A DNA stretch of 64,000 nucleotides from Micromonospora sp. Llam0 (GTDB taxonomy: Bacteria; Actinomycetota; Actinomycetes; Mycobacteriales; Micromonosporaceae): assembly GCF_003751085.1 (NCBI RefSeq), contig NZ_RJJY01000001.1:4960001-5024000 (forward strand), read 5' to 3'. Of the stretch, positions 8,991-17,937 are shown in pieces. Made by a program: the position numbers and the translations under genes. The notes under the pieces are model-generated. The model made no database searches, was not told the origin of the DNA, and saw only the letters and a program-made list of their open reading frames with translations. Each line of letters begins with the position of its first letter. Positions within the stretch are counted from its first letter, which is position 1.

Positions 8991-10238
8991 ATGAACGACC
9001 ACATCGAGGGCCGGCCGTTCGTCCGTGACTGTCTGCTCGCGGCCAGCGTCGCCGCACTGACGTTCACGTTGCTGGCGGCGCTGTTCTGGGTGGTGACGCC
9101 GCCGGACGCGTTCGCGCTCACCCCGGCGCGGGAGTGGCTGCTGGTCTGTCTCGCCGTCGGGCAGGCACTGCTGCTGTGTCTGCGCCGGGTCCGCCCGCTG
9201 GTCTGCCTCGCCGCCGTCGTCGGCGTCCAGGTCGTGATGATCGCGTCGTCGCCACCGGACGCGACGATCCGGGGGTTCGCGCCGTTCGTCGTGGCGTACA
9301 CCATCGGGGGTCTGCTGCCGGCCCGGCGGTCCTTCGCGCTGGTCGGCGCGGCGGCCGCGGTCGAGACGGCGGCGGCGGTCGGCACCGCCGCGGCGGGATC
9401 GTCCGGCCTGCTGCTGCCGGCGGTTGGCCCGGCCGGGTCGAGCGTGCTGTCCTACCTCGGCGGCGCGTTCGTCGGCAGCTACGTGGCCACCCACCGGCGC
9501 TATGTGCGGTTGCTCCGTCAGCAGGCCGCCGAGGCGGTCCGGACCCAGCAGGCGAAGGTACGGGCGGCGATCGGCGCGGAACGTACCCAGATGGCCCGGG
9601 AGCTGCACGACGTCGCCGCGCACCACCTGTCCGGCATGGTGGTGCAGGCGGCGGCGGTGCAGCAGCTGATCGACCGGGATCCGGCCGCGGCAAAGGAGGG
9701 GGTGGCCTGGATCCGGGCGCAGGGCAAGGCGACGTTGGACAATCTGCGGCTGGTGGTCGGGGTGCTGCGGGCCGGCCCGGCGGACCGGACCGACGGTGAC
9801 GGCCCGGACCCCGACGGCGAGGGCGCCATTCCGGTGCCCGGGCTGGCCGTGCTCGACGAACTGGTCGGGACCGCCCGGGACCTGGGTACGCCGGTCGAAT
9901 GCGCCATCGACGGGACGCCCCGCCCGGTGTCGCCGATCGCCGACGTGGCGCTCTACCGGACGGTGCAGGAGGCGCTGTCCAACGCCCGGCAGCACGCGCC
10001 GGGCGCTCCCGTCCAGGTCACGCTGCGGTACCTGCCGCTTGCGGTGTCGCTGGCGGTGGTGAACGCCCCGCCGGCCCGACGCCCGGAGCCGGCGGTACGG
10101 ACCAGCAGCGGCGTCGGCCTGGTAGGCATGCGGGAACGGGCCAAGTTGATCGGTGCCCGATTCGCGGCCGGGCCGACCGCCGACGGCGGCTGGTCTGTCA
10201 CTGTGACGCTGACGGACAACGGAGGTGAGCGGTCGTGA
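8991..10238 (+). CDS. NarL-type sensor histidine kinase
   Basis: This 415-residue kinase has four to five membrane helices in the first 160 residues, then a HisKA_3 dimerisation box with the phospho-accepting histidine in [12 protein letters not shown] (about 205), an N-box ([12 protein letters not shown]) and a G-box region ([11 protein letters not shown]) of the HATPase domain. No large extracellular sensor is present, so it is of the intramembrane-sensing type. I prefer the ATG at 8991 after AGAGGA; an ATG at 8979 is also possible. Its last codons overlap the GTG start of the response regulator (GTGA), so the two are translationally coupled and form a pair. Confidence 0.9.
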   Translation: MNDHIEGRPFVRDCLLAASVAALTFTLLAALFWVVTPPDAFALTPAREWLLVCLAVGQALLLCLRRVRPLVCLAAVVGVQVVMIASSPPDATIRGFAPFVVAYTIGGLLPARRSFALVGAAAAVETAAAVGTAAAGSSGLLLPAVGPAGSSVLSYLGGAFVGSYVATHRRYVRLLRQQAAEAVRTQQAKVRAAIGAERTQMARELHDVAAHHLSGMVVQAAAVQQLIDRDPAAAKEGVAWIRAQGKATLDNLRLVVGVLRAGPADRTDGDGPDPDGEGAIPVPGLAVLDELVGTARDLGTPVECAIDGTPRPVSPIADVALYRTVQEALSNARQHAPGAPVQVTLRYLPLAVSLAVVNAPPARRPEPAVRTSSGVGLVGMRERAKLIGARFAAGPTADGGWSVTVTLTDNGGERS

Positions 10239-10990
10239 CCGCTGCGGAAGCCGGGGCTGACGCCGGGGCCGGGACGATCCGGGTGATGCTGGTGGACGAC
10301 CAGGCGGTGGTCCGGGCCGGTTTCCGGGTGCTGCTGGAGCAGGCCGCCGACATCGAGGTGGTGGCGGAGGCGTCGAGCGGGTCAGCGGCGGTCACCACCG
10401 CCCGACGGCTGCGCCCCGACGTGATCTGCATGGACGTGCGGATGCCCGGCGGGGACGGGCTCACCGCGACCCGGCAGATCCTCGCCGACGCAGCCGGGTC
10501 GGCACCGGCGGGGTCGTCGGCGGCCGGGTCGGCACCGGCGGGGTCGTCGGCGGCCGGGTCGGCACCGGCGATCCTGGTGGTGACCACGTTCGACCTCGAC
10601 GAGTACGTCTTCGGCGCGCTCGAAGCCGGGGCCAGCGGCTTCATCCTGAAGGACTGCGAGCCCGAGGACCTGATCGACGCGATCCGCCGGCTGGCGGCCG
10701 GCTACGGTCTGGTCGACCAGACGGTGACCCGCCGGGTGATCGCCGAGTTCGCCCGGCGGCGTCCGGCGGCGTCACCCGAGTCGGCGGCCGCGCAGCAGCT
10801 GACCCCCCGGGAGGCGGAGATCGTCCGGCTGCTCGCCAGGGGCCTGTCCAACAACGAGATCGCCGACGAGCTGTTCATCGAGACCAGCACCGTCAAGTCG
10901 CATCTGGGGCGGGCGATGGCGAAGATCGGGGTACGGGACCGACTGCAGACCGTGGTGTGGGCGTACCAGAACGGACTGGTCCCCCGCTGA
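10235..10990 (+). CDS. NarL/LuxR-family response regulator
   Basis: The 251-residue regulator has a receiver domain ([13 protein letters not shown], phospho-acceptor Asp in CMDVRMPG, conserved Lys in FILKDC) and a C-terminal LuxR helix-turn-helix ([15 protein letters not shown] to [20 protein letters not shown]). GGAGGTGAGC precedes the GTG start, which overlaps the kinase stop. The receiver carries an unusual Ala/Gly/Ser/Pro insertion of about 27 residues between ILADA and ILVVTTF, encoded by 30-bp tandem repeats (see the repeat feature). It lies in the loop before beta-4, so the fold may tolerate it. It is expected to bind DNA as a dimer and control this locus. Confidence 0.92.
   Translation: MTAAEAGADAGAGTIRVMLVDDQAVVRAGFRVLLEQAADIEVVAEASSGSAAVTTARRLRPDVICMDVRMPGGDGLTATRQILADAAGSAPAGSSAAGSAPAGSSAAGSAPAILVVTTFDLDEYVFGALEAGASGFILKDCEPEDLIDAIRRLAAGYGLVDQTVTRRVIAEFARRRPAASPESAAAQQLTPREAEIVRLLARGLSNNEIADELFIETSTVKSHLGRAMAKIGVRDRLQTVVWAYQNGLVPR
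10491..10570 (+). repeat. 30-bp in-frame tandem repeat within the response regulator
   Basis: Two full copies and one 20-bp partial copy of a 30-bp unit beginning CGGCCGGGTCGGCACCGG are arranged head to tail, differing at one base in the first copy. The unit adds ten residues per copy ([10 protein letters not shown]) to the receiver domain, so slippage would change loop length without shifting the frame. Confidence 0.95.
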
Positions 10991-10996
10991 CGCCGC

Positions 10997-11032
10997 TCAG
11001 TCCAGGACCGCGTCTCAGTCCAGGACCGCGTC
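10997..11032. repeat. 18-bp tandem duplication covering the 3' end of ridA
   Basis: TCAGTCCAGGACCGCGTC occurs twice back to back (10997-11014 and 11015-11032). The second copy is the last five codons plus stop of the minus-strand RidA gene, so the gene tail and its stop codon are exactly duplicated downstream. Confidence 0.97.
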
Positions 11033-11431
11033 GGCCTCGATTTCCACCCGCACGTCCGGGGCGTACAGCACCTCGACGCCGATCAGCGACGACGGTGGGA
11101 ACGGCTGCGGGATAGCGAGTTCGTCGGCCACCCTCGCGACGCCGGCCATCAGGTCGTCCATCTGCTCCGGGGTCCACTCGGTGACGTAGAACCGCAGTCG
11201 GACCACGTCCGTGAAGCTCGCGCCGGCACCGGCGAGACCGCGCGCGGTGTTGCGCAACGCCTGCGCCACCTGGTCGGCGAGCTCGTCGGTGTCGCCGACC
11301 GGCCTGCCGTCGGCGTCCCGCCCGACCTGGCCGGCGACGTGCACCTGGCGACTGCCGGTGCCGATCGACACGTGATGGTACGGGACGGGCCGGGCCATCC
11401 CCTCCGGGGACAGCAGCTGCACGGTGGTCAT
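11015..11431 (-). CDS. RidA/YjgF-family protein
   Basis: The 138-residue protein fits the compact RidA fold (chorismate-mutase-like trimer) with VHVAGQVGRDADG near the start, LRNTARGLAGAGASFTDVV in the central helix, and the IGVEVLYAPDVRVEIEADAV ending. Canonical RidA deaminates reactive enamines/imines through an arginine in the C-terminal strand. Here the expected R in the P..R/E segment is not obvious, so it may belong to a non-deaminating Rid subfamily. I chose the ATG at 11429-11431, just before the first strand; an alternative start at 11464 adds 11 residues. It is divergent from an HxlR regulator 88 bp away, its likely controller. Confidence 0.85.
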   Translation of the reverse strand: MTTVQLLSPEGMARPVPYHHVSIGTGSRQVHVAGQVGRDADGRPVGDTDELADQVAQALRNTARGLAGAGASFTDVVRLRFYVTEWTPEQMDDLMAGVARVADELAIPQPFPPSSLIGVEVLYAPDVRVEIEADAVLD

Positions 11432-11466
11432 TGCGGGTTTCCCATCGTCGAACACGAACGCCATCA

Positions 11467-11511
11467 GGTATCAGATGTCTACCTGGTATCCGAAGGGAAC
11501 TTCAACGATAC
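11467..11511. promoter_or_regulatory. Candidate HxlR operator between ridA and its divergent regulator
   Basis: GGTATC occurs at 11467-11472 and 11485-11490, exactly 18 bp apart, and a partial inverted copy (GATAC) lies at 11507-11511. They sit in the short divergent promoter region, where an HxlR dimer would be expected to bind. No footprint motif is known to me, so this is a suggestion. Confidence 0.35.
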
Positions 11512-11519
11512 TAGGTGTC

Positions 11520-11912
11520 ATGCCGGAAACCACCCTCGCGGAAGCTGACTCCCCACTCAATGCCGAGCAGCGGGAGCTACTGGACCAGGTACTGGACAAA
11601 TGGTCGTTACGGGTGCTCGAGACGCTGTGCGGGCGGCCGTTGCGGTTCAACGAGCTACGCCGGGAGATCCCGGCGGTCACCCAGAAGTCGCTGACCGCCA
11701 CGCTGCGCCGACTCGAACGCAACGGCATGGTCGAACGGGTCGTCACCGGCACCCGCCCGCTCGCCGTCGAGTACCGCATCGCCCCGCTGGGCAAGGCCCT
11801 GCAGGACCTCGTCGACGCCCTCTTCGGCTGGACCGCCGCCAACTACGCCGAGGTCGAACGCGCCCGCCGCCGCTTCGACGATGAGGTGACGCAGGCAAGC
11901 GTGAAGTCGTGA
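11520..11912 (+). CDS. HxlR-family transcriptional regulator
   Basis: This 130-residue protein is a typical single-domain HxlR winged helix: DKWSLRVLETLCGRPLRFNE, then EIPAVTQKSLTATLRRLERN (recognition helix) and the wing RPLAVEYRIAPLGKAL. HxlR proteins respond to electrophiles or small ligands and often regulate the adjacent divergent gene, here ridA. The ATG at 11520 is preceded by AGGTG; the longer frame from 11424 would run into ridA and its promoter. The C-terminal helix is Arg/Glu-rich and probably mediates dimerisation. Confidence 0.9.
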   Translation: MPETTLAEADSPLNAEQRELLDQVLDKWSLRVLETLCGRPLRFNELRREIPAVTQKSLTATLRRLERNGMVERVVTGTRPLAVEYRIAPLGKALQDLVDALFGWTAANYAEVERARRRFDDEVTQASVKS

Positions 11913-12325
11913 CCGGCCGCGCCCCGCCGCCCGCACCCGCAGGCCGGGCATCCGCCGCCGTCCGATGTCGAGGGTGAGCGCCTGCCACGGACCGACGACC
12001 GGACTGTTCGCCCTGCCCACCTGCGGCATCGTAGGACCCACCGGCAGGCACTGCCCTACAAGATCGCAGCCAGCACGTAATCGCCCGTACGGCCAATCGA
12101 TCTATCGATCGGCTGAGGCGGGCATCAGCCGTTGCGCGTCGCGGATGTGACCAGCGCGTCAATCCCGGCCGGGAGCCGAGCAGGAGTCTAGAAGGCGCCG
12201 TCAACGTCATGGTAGGAATGCGCCCTGACATGGGTAGACGTGCCGATGCACCCCATCGACCCACGCTTCCCTGGCTCCTGCGGTGGCCGACGTCGACAAC
12301 GCAAACGTAAGAGGACGGAGTTCGC
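11913..12325. other. 413-bp intergenic region upstream of the conservon-type kinase
   Basis: No convincing coding frame was seen. It contains a short symmetric element ATCGATCTATCGAT near 12098-12111 and ends in GGACGGAG, the ribosome-binding site of the kinase gene. The promoter of the kinase operon is presumably here, but no clear -10/-35 pair was recognised. Confidence 0.5.
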
Positions 12326-15034
12326 GTGACACGGGCCTTGTCAGCAGGCGCGGCGCACACCCGCTCCGGTGACCACCGCCGCCGGTGGTTGACCCGCGGC
12401 AGCATCGTGCGCCTGCTCCGGCTCCTGGTGGCCGTACCACTGGTCGCCGTCATCGGATTCGCCGGAATCGCCCTGCAGGGCACCGTCCGGCAGGTGATCA
12501 ACACCAACCGGGTCACCGACCTGGTACAGCTCTCCGCAGAGGCGGGCACGCTCGCCCGCGCGTTGCAGGCCGAACGGGTGGTCGCCGCCGTGGAGCTGAC
12601 CGCCGAACGGGAGACTGCCAGCGACAGCTACGCGCAGCAGGTCGCCCGGACCGACGCGGCGATCGCCACGTTCCAGCAGCAACGGACCGAGGTGACGGGG
12701 GACAACCCCGTCCTACGCCGCGTCGACGCCGGGCTCGACGCGCTGACCACCGTTCGCGAACAGGTCCGCTCCAGCCCACGCGTGTCGCTGTCGGCGATCG
12801 CCTTCAGCTACCGGATCCTCATCGCCGACCTGCTCGCCTTCCGCACCTCGGTGGTCGCCGAGAACTCGGCGGCCACCGCCGACCTGGTCCGGGCGGCGGT
12901 CGCGGTGTCGGAAGCGAGCGAGGCCATCGGGCAGCAGCAGATCATCGTGCTGCGCAGCCTCGGCAGCCCGCTGACCGCCGCCGGTCAGCAGGAGAGCGCC
13001 GGCGCGCAGGCCCGGTTCGTCGAGGCCAGCAACTCGTTCCTCGAACTGGCCGGGCAGGAATGGGTGGTGCGCTGGGAGCAGATCGGCACCGACCCGCAGG
13101 TCGTCGCCGGTCAGCGCCTACAGGACCAGGTGGGGCGGACCCTGCCCGGCGAACGGTTCGGGATCAACGCGGACGCCTGGGTCGAGGCCACCGAGGGGTG
13201 GATCGGTCAGCTGTTCGGGATCCAGCGCCAGATGGACGCCGCGGTGGCCGACGCGGTGGCGGCCGAGCGTCAGCAACGGCTCTACGCCGCGGTGCTGCAG
13301 GGTGTCGGCATCCTCCTCGTACTGGTCCTCACCGCAGCGCTCACCGGTGTGGTGGCCCGGCGGATCACCAAACGGCTACGCAGCCTCCGCAACATCGTGA
13401 CCACCGTGGCGTACGACCGGCTGCCGGCCGTGGTCCGCGAACTCGACGCCGCCGCGCCCGGCACCGTCCAGCCCGACGAGGTGGCCGACCGGTCGGTGTC
13501 GGAGTTCCCGATCACCGGTACCGACGAGATCGCCGAGGTGGCGACCGCGACCCGCGCGCTGCACCGCGAGGCGGTACGGGTCGCCGGCGTACAGGCGGTG
13601 CTGCGGTCCAACGTCTCGGAGATCTTCGTCCACCTGTCCCGACGCGAGCAGCGACTGGTCGACGCGATGCTGGCCCAGGTCGACCGGGTGGAGCGTGACG
13701 AGACCGACCCGGACCGGCTCGAACAGCTCTACCAGCTGGACCACCTCGCCACCCGGATGGCGCGGATCAACCAGAGCCTGCTGGTGCTCGGTGGTTCCGG
13801 CATTTCCCGGGTACGGCGGGAAGCGGTGCCGCTGGACAACGTGATCCAGGCCGCGCTCTCCCAGATCGAGCACTACATCCGGGTACGGATCGGCACGGTC
13901 GACCGGGAGCTGTCGGTCGCCGGCACGGCCGTCGACGAGGTCGCGCACCTGCTCGCCGAACTGCTGGACAACGCGACCAGGTACTCGCCGCCGGAGACCG
14001 AGGTGATGGTCACCGGGCACGCGCTGTCCGACCGGGCCATCGTCGAGGTGGTGGACCAGGGCGTCGGGCTCTCCGAGCAGCGGTGTGCCCAGCTCAGTGC
14101 CCAGCTGGCCAGCCCTGGGACGGTGGACGTGTCGGGCGTACGGGCGATGGGTCTCAGCGTTGTCGCCCGGCTGGCCGCCCGGCACGGCGTCCGGGTCGAG
14201 CTGCGTCCCGGAGCATCCGGTGGCACGGTCGCCGAGATCATGATGCCCGCCTCGGTCATCACCCGCCGGCCGGTGCAGAATCCCGAGCCGGCACCGGCCC
14301 TCGCCTGGCATGCCCGGCCGTCGCTGGTCGGCGGTCGGCCGATCGTACCGGCGGCCTTTGGCGGCGACCGGCCGGTGATCAACGCCGGCCGGGCCACGGT
14401 GAAGGCACCAGCGCCGCTGTTCCGCCCGACACCCGCACCCGATTCGGCGCCGTCACCCCCGCCCGCGCCCCCAGCCCCGCCCGCGTCGACGCCTCCACTG
14501 CCGCCGACGTCGGCCCCGGCGCCCGCGTCAGTTCCCCCGCTCACGTCAGCGCCGCCGTTCACTCCGGCGCCCCCGCCCACGTCAGCTCCCCCGCTCACGT
14601 CAGCTCCCCCAGAGGTGCCGGCAGCGGCATCCGCGTCGGTGTCCGTACCCGCCCCCACGCGGCCGGTGTCAGCCCCGCCGACGGCCGCGACAGCGGCCAC
14701 GGTGGGAACGGCGGTGGCCGAGGCCCGGCGTAAGGTCAACGGCTGGTTCAAGACGGCGATGGACGGCGATTCGGTGATCGTCACCTGGCCGAACGACGAA
14801 GGTGAACGGTGGACGGCCGCCACGACCGCAGTCGCCACCGCCGCGACCACCACCGCCACGAGCGCAGCCGACCAGGTCGGGTTGCCGCGCCGCGTACCGC
14901 AGCACCACCTGATCCCCGACGCGCCGCAGCCCGCTTCCGACGCGCCCCGCAAGCTCGACCCGGGCGCCGTGTCGGCGGCGATGTCGGCCTACGCCAAGGG
15001 CGTGGCCGGACGTCGCGCCCCCACCTCCGCCTGA
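12326..15034 (+). CDS. Conservon-type nitrate/sulfonate-sensing histidine kinase (CvnA-like)
   Basis: This 902-residue kinase has one N-terminal membrane helix (LLRLLVAVPLVAVIGFAGIA), an extracellular all-helical NIT-like sensor domain (about 60-310), a second helix (GVGILLVLVLTAALTGVVA), a HAMP-like region, and an HATPase domain with N-box LLAELLDNATRYS and G-boxes VDQGVGLSE and VRAMGLSVVARLA. There is no standard HisKA histidine box, as in CvnA proteins. The C-terminal 200 residues are Pro/Ala/Ser-rich repeats (TSAPPLTSAPP type) ending in VSAAMSAYAKGVAG. The GTG start follows GGACGGAG by five bases. A roadblock gene follows 38 bp later, as in conservons. Confidence 0.9.
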   Translation: MTRALSAGAAHTRSGDHRRRWLTRGSIVRLLRLLVAVPLVAVIGFAGIALQGTVRQVINTNRVTDLVQLSAEAGTLARALQAERVVAAVELTAERETASDSYAQQVARTDAAIATFQQQRTEVTGDNPVLRRVDAGLDALTTVREQVRSSPRVSLSAIAFSYRILIADLLAFRTSVVAENSAATADLVRAAVAVSEASEAIGQQQIIVLRSLGSPLTAAGQQESAGAQARFVEASNSFLELAGQEWVVRWEQIGTDPQVVAGQRLQDQVGRTLPGERFGINADAWVEATEGWIGQLFGIQRQMDAAVADAVAAERQQRLYAAVLQGVGILLVLVLTAALTGVVARRITKRLRSLRNIVTTVAYDRLPAVVRELDAAAPGTVQPDEVADRSVSEFPITGTDEIAEVATATRALHREAVRVAGVQAVLRSNVSEIFVHLSRREQRLVDAMLAQVDRVERDETDPDRLEQLYQLDHLATRMARINQSLLVLGGSGISRVRREAVPLDNVIQAALSQIEHYIRVRIGTVDRELSVAGTAVDEVAHLLAELLDNATRYSPPETEVMVTGHALSDRAIVEVVDQGVGLSEQRCAQLSAQLASPGTVDVSGVRAMGLSVVARLAARHGVRVELRPGASGGTVAEIMMPASVITRRPVQNPEPAPALAWHARPSLVGGRPIVPAAFGGDRPVINAGRATVKAPAPLFRPTPAPDSAPSPPPAPPAPPASTPPLPPTSAPAPASVPPLTSAPPFTPAPPPTSAPPLTSAPPEVPAAASASVSVPAPTRPVSAPPTAATAATVGTAVAEARRKVNGWFKTAMDGDSVIVTWPNDEGERWTAATTAVATAATTTATSAADQVGLPRRVPQHHLIPDAPQPASDAPRKLDPGAVSAAMSAYAKGVAGRRAPTSA

Positions 15035-15072
15035 CGCTGACCCTCCCACCTCTCCCGACCTGGAGCGCCGCC

Positions 15073-15477
15073 GTGACGAGCCCGAACGATTTGAGCTGGC
15101 TGTTGCAGAACTTCGTCAGTCAGACCCCAGAGGTCAGCCACGCCCTTGCCATCTCGACCGACGGGCTGGTCCTCGCGCACAACTACGGCCTGCCCCGGGA
15201 CCGGGCCGACCAGCTCGCCGCCACCGGCAGCGGCCTCATCGCCCTGCTCGTCGGGGCGGCCCGCTTCTTCGAGGCGGGAACGGTGATCTCCAACGTGACC
15301 CAGATGGACGGCGGATTCATGTTCTGCATGTCGTTCAGCGACGGCGCGTCGCTGCTCGTACTAGCCTCCCCCACCTGCGACGTCGGCCAGGTCTCCTACG
15401 AGATGACCGACCTGGCGAACCGGATGGGCGAGGCGCTCACCCCGGCGGTCCGTGCCGAACTGCTGCGGGCCCTGTGA
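15073..15477 (+). CDS. Roadblock/LC7-domain protein (CvnB-like)
   Basis: This 134-residue protein is a single roadblock/LC7 domain (LLQNFVSQTPEVSHALAIS at the N-terminus, GLVLAHNYGL in the first strands, SLLVLASPTCDVGQVSYEMT in the second half). In conservons such proteins modulate a small GTPase and work with the kinase. I chose GTG at 15073, giving the standard MTSPNDLSWLL beginning; the open frame upstream overlaps the kinase gene. Its stop overlaps the start of a substrate-binding lipoprotein. The DUF742 and GTPase genes that normally follow a CvnB gene are missing here. Confidence 0.92.
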   Translation: MTSPNDLSWLLQNFVSQTPEVSHALAISTDGLVLAHNYGLPRDRADQLAATGSGLIALLVGAARFFEAGTVISNVTQMDGGFMFCMSFSDGASLLVLASPTCDVGQVSYEMTDLANRMGEALTPAVRAELLRAL

Positions 15478-16706
15478 TCGGCATGCGACGCCTGACCTGG
15501 TGGACACGCCCCCACGCCGCCGCCCGCTCCGACCGTCGTCGGCTGCTCGCCGCCGGCCTGACCGGCGTCCTGGCCGTCAGCACCGCCGGATGCTTCGGCG
15601 GATCGGGCGAAACGCCGCAGCTGATCAAGGTCGGCATGCTCGCCAACATCGACGGCCAGCTCGAAGCACCCGGTGACGAGCTACGCGACGGGTTCCAGCT
15701 CTACCTGGACATGCACGATGGCCAGCTCGGCGGCCACCCGGCCGAGATGGTCATCGGCGACGAGGGGTACGAGAGCGGAGTGGCCGTCGAGTCGGCCACC
15801 CGGCTGCTGGAGCAGGACGGCGTCTCCGCGATCACCGGCATCATCAACGGCGGAAACGTCACCGCCATCCTGCCGCTGATCAACGAACACCAGGTGCCGC
15901 TCGTCGGCGGGCTGGGCCGACCCGAGCTGGACGACGTGACGTACGTCTGGCACACCAACCTGCTCTCCGAAGAGCCCGGCGTCGCCATGGCACCGTTCGT
16001 CAAGCAGGAGGTCGGCAACGGCCGCGTGTACGCCATCGGGCCGGACTTCCAGGGTGGCCGCGACGAGCTGCGCGGCTTCGTCGACACCTTCAAGTCGCTC
16101 GGCGGCCGGATCGCCAACCCCACCGGGCAGGCCGTCTTCTCCCCGTTCCCGGGCACCACCGACTTCGGGCCGTACCTCGACGAGATCGCCCAGACCGGTG
16201 CCGACGCGATCTACTGCTTCTTCGACGCCCAGAGCGCCATCTCCTTCGTCCAGCAGTACGCCGAGTCGGACGTCGCCGACCTGCCGCTCTACGCGGCGGG
16301 CTTCGTGACCGAACCGGCTAGCCTCGACGCGCAGGGCGCCGCAGCGGAGGGCATCTACAACGGGCTGAACTACTCCCCCGACCTGGACAACGCGGCCAAC
16401 CGGGAGTTCGTCGCCGCCTGGAACGCCACCTACCCCGGCCGGACGCCGACCTCGATCGTGATGGCGTCGTACGACGCGGCGGCCGTGCTGGACCGGGCGA
16501 TCACCGCGGCCGGGGTCAACCCGACACCGGCGGAGATCAACGCGGCGATCGCCGGGCTGGGGCAGCTCACCAGCCCGCGCGGGCCCTGGCAGTTCGCCAA
16601 GACCACCCACGCCCCGATCCAGAAGTGGTACCTGCGCCAGGTCCGCCGCGACGGCCGGGCACTGGCCAACGTGGTGGTGTCCGAGCTGACCACCCTCGGC
16701 GGCTGA
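15474..16706 (+). CDS. Branched-chain amino-acid/urea-type ABC substrate-binding lipoprotein
   Basis: The 410-residue protein has an Arg-rich N-terminus, a hydrophobic segment (LLAAGLTGVLAVSTAGC) with a lipobox cysteine, and a periplasmic-binding fold of the type 1 LivJ/UrtA group (IKVGMLANIDG, then GYESGVAVESATRLLEQDGV and AITGIINGGNVTAILPLINE). It should be an extracellular, membrane-tethered ligand receptor. The GTG start overlaps the stop of the roadblock gene (GTGA), so it is co-translated with the sensor kinase system. No permease or ATPase genes are nearby, which suggests that it presents ligand to the kinase rather than feeding a transporter. That is inference. Confidence 0.88.
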   Translation: MIGMRRLTWWTRPHAAARSDRRRLLAAGLTGVLAVSTAGCFGGSGETPQLIKVGMLANIDGQLEAPGDELRDGFQLYLDMHDGQLGGHPAEMVIGDEGYESGVAVESATRLLEQDGVSAITGIINGGNVTAILPLINEHQVPLVGGLGRPELDDVTYVWHTNLLSEEPGVAMAPFVKQEVGNGRVYAIGPDFQGGRDELRGFVDTFKSLGGRIANPTGQAVFSPFPGTTDFGPYLDEIAQTGADAIYCFFDAQSAISFVQQYAESDVADLPLYAAGFVTEPASLDAQGAAAEGIYNGLNYSPDLDNAANREFVAAWNATYPGRTPTSIVMASYDAAAVLDRAITAAGVNPTPAEINAAIAGLGQLTSPRGPWQFAKTTHAPIQKWYLRQVRRDGRALANVVVSELTTLGG

Positions 16707-16722
16707 GGGTGCCGTCGCACCC
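16707..16722. terminator. Short hairpin between convergent genes
   Basis: GGGTGC and GCACCC form a 6-bp stem with a CGTC loop directly after the stop of the binding-protein gene, 17 bp before the end of the convergent lacI-type gene. It may terminate both, but the stem is short. Confidence 0.4.
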
Positions 16723-16738
16723 CGACCGAAGGCAATAG

Positions 16739-17812
16739 CTACCAGTCGATGCGTTTCGACGCGTCGAATGGCGGGGCGGACGGCGGGGCGGACGAGGCGC
16801 GGACCGCCAGGGTCGGGCGGAACCCGATCTCCCGGTGAACGTGCCCCGGCCGGGCCTCGTCCAGCAGCAGTTCGGCGGCGGCCCGGCCCAGCCGGTACTT
16901 CGGCTGGCTGACCGTGGTCAGCGCGGGTGCCAACCGACGGGCGAACGGCAGGTCGCCGTAGCCGACGACCGAAATGTCCGCCGGCACCCGGGCGCCGGCC
17001 GCAGCCAACCCGTCCAGCAGGCCCAGCGCCGCCGTGTCGTTGAGACAGACCACCGCGGTCACCGGCGGGGTCGCGGCGAGGATCAGCGCCGCCGCCGAGG
17101 CGGCGGCTTCGACCAGCGGCGGCGGATGCAACGGTACGCGGACGTCCAGCAACGCCGTCGCCGGGTCGAGACCGGCTGCGGCCAGTGCCTCCCGTACGCC
17201 GTCGCGACGGCGGGCCACCGGCCCGGCGTCCCGGGTGCCGCCGAGGAACGCGATCCGGCGGTGCCCCAGCCCGACCAGATGCTCACCGGCCAGCCGGCCA
17301 CCGGCGACGTCGTCGACCGCGACCGCGCACAAGTCGAGCTCTGCGCGTGGATGGTCGATCAGCACGACCGCCATGCCGTGCCGACTCATCCACAGCAGCG
17401 GTGCCGGGTCCGCACCGACCGGCGCGATGATGACGCCCCGTACCGCCTGGGTCTGCAGCAGTTTCAGCAGCTGCCGTTCCTTGGCCGGGCGCAGGTCGAT
17501 GCTGCAGGCCAGCACCAGACAGCCGTGCTCGGCGAGCTCGTCCTCGATGCCCCGGTTGACCTCGGCGTAGAACGGGTTCGCCAGGTCCAGGGTGACGCTG
17601 GCGACGATCGGGCTGGGCCGGCCGCGCAACTGCCGGGCCGGACCGTTCGGCACGTAGCCGACGGACTCGATCACGTCCTCCACCCGGCGGCGGGTCGCCG
17701 GCGCGACGATCGCCGGTCGGCTCAGCACGTTGGCCACGGTGGAGACCGACACGCCAGCAGCCCGAGCGACCTCACGCATACCGATCCGTCGTACCGGTCC
17801 GCCGTCACCCAC
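16739..17812 (-). CDS. LacI-family transcriptional regulator
   Basis: This 357-residue repressor has the N-terminal LacI helix-turn-helix (MREVARAAGVSVSTVANVLS, with the hinge helix ending PARQLRGRPS) and a sugar-binding-protein-like effector domain (LDLANPFYAEVNRGIEDEL; VVGYGDLPFARRLAPALTTV near the end). I start it at a GTG (17810-17812) seven bases after GGGAGG; the frame is open to 17845. It is divergent from a secreted S15 peptidase gene, and a perfect 10-bp palindrome lies between them, so it probably controls itself and that peptidase. LacI proteins usually sense sugars, so pairing with a peptidase is noteworthy. Confidence 0.9.
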   Translation of the reverse strand: MGDGGPVRRIGMREVARAAGVSVSTVANVLSRPAIVAPATRRRVEDVIESVGYVPNGPARQLRGRPSPIVASVTLDLANPFYAEVNRGIEDELAEHGCLVLACSIDLRPAKERQLLKLLQTQAVRGVIIAPVGADPAPLLWMSRHGMAVVLIDHPRAELDLCAVAVDDVAGGRLAGEHLVGLGHRRIAFLGGTRDAGPVARRRDGVREALAAAGLDPATALLDVRVPLHPPPLVEAAASAAALILAATPPVTAVVCLNDTAALGLLDGLAAAGARVPADISVVGYGDLPFARRLAPALTTVSQPKYRLGRAAAELLLDEARPGHVHREIGFRPTLAVRASSAPPSAPPFDASKRIDW

Positions 17813-17870
17813 TGTCGCCACCCTCCCACCACGCCGCCGGATCATCGCAGCTAGCGCCCCGGGTTTCCGA

Positions 17871-17895
17871 CAGTTGCCGGTAGTCCCGGCAACTG
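17871..17895. promoter_or_regulatory. Perfect 25-bp palindrome, probable LacI operator
   Basis: CAGTTGCCGG (17871-17880) and its exact complement CCGGCAACTG (17886-17895) flank a 5-bp centre in the short region between the divergent LacI gene and the S15 peptidase gene. Its position 43 bp before the peptidase start suits repression. Both genes start here, so a terminator role is unlikely. Confidence 0.65.
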
Positions 17896-17937
17896 CGGCC
17901 GCATAGCCTGACGGCTACAGCCTATAAAGGAGTGTGG

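Noticed and set aside
7093..9057. 654-codon minus-strand frame opposite the beta-lactamase-fold gene
   Set aside because: Antisense shadow; the plus-strand frame has clear catalytic motifs.
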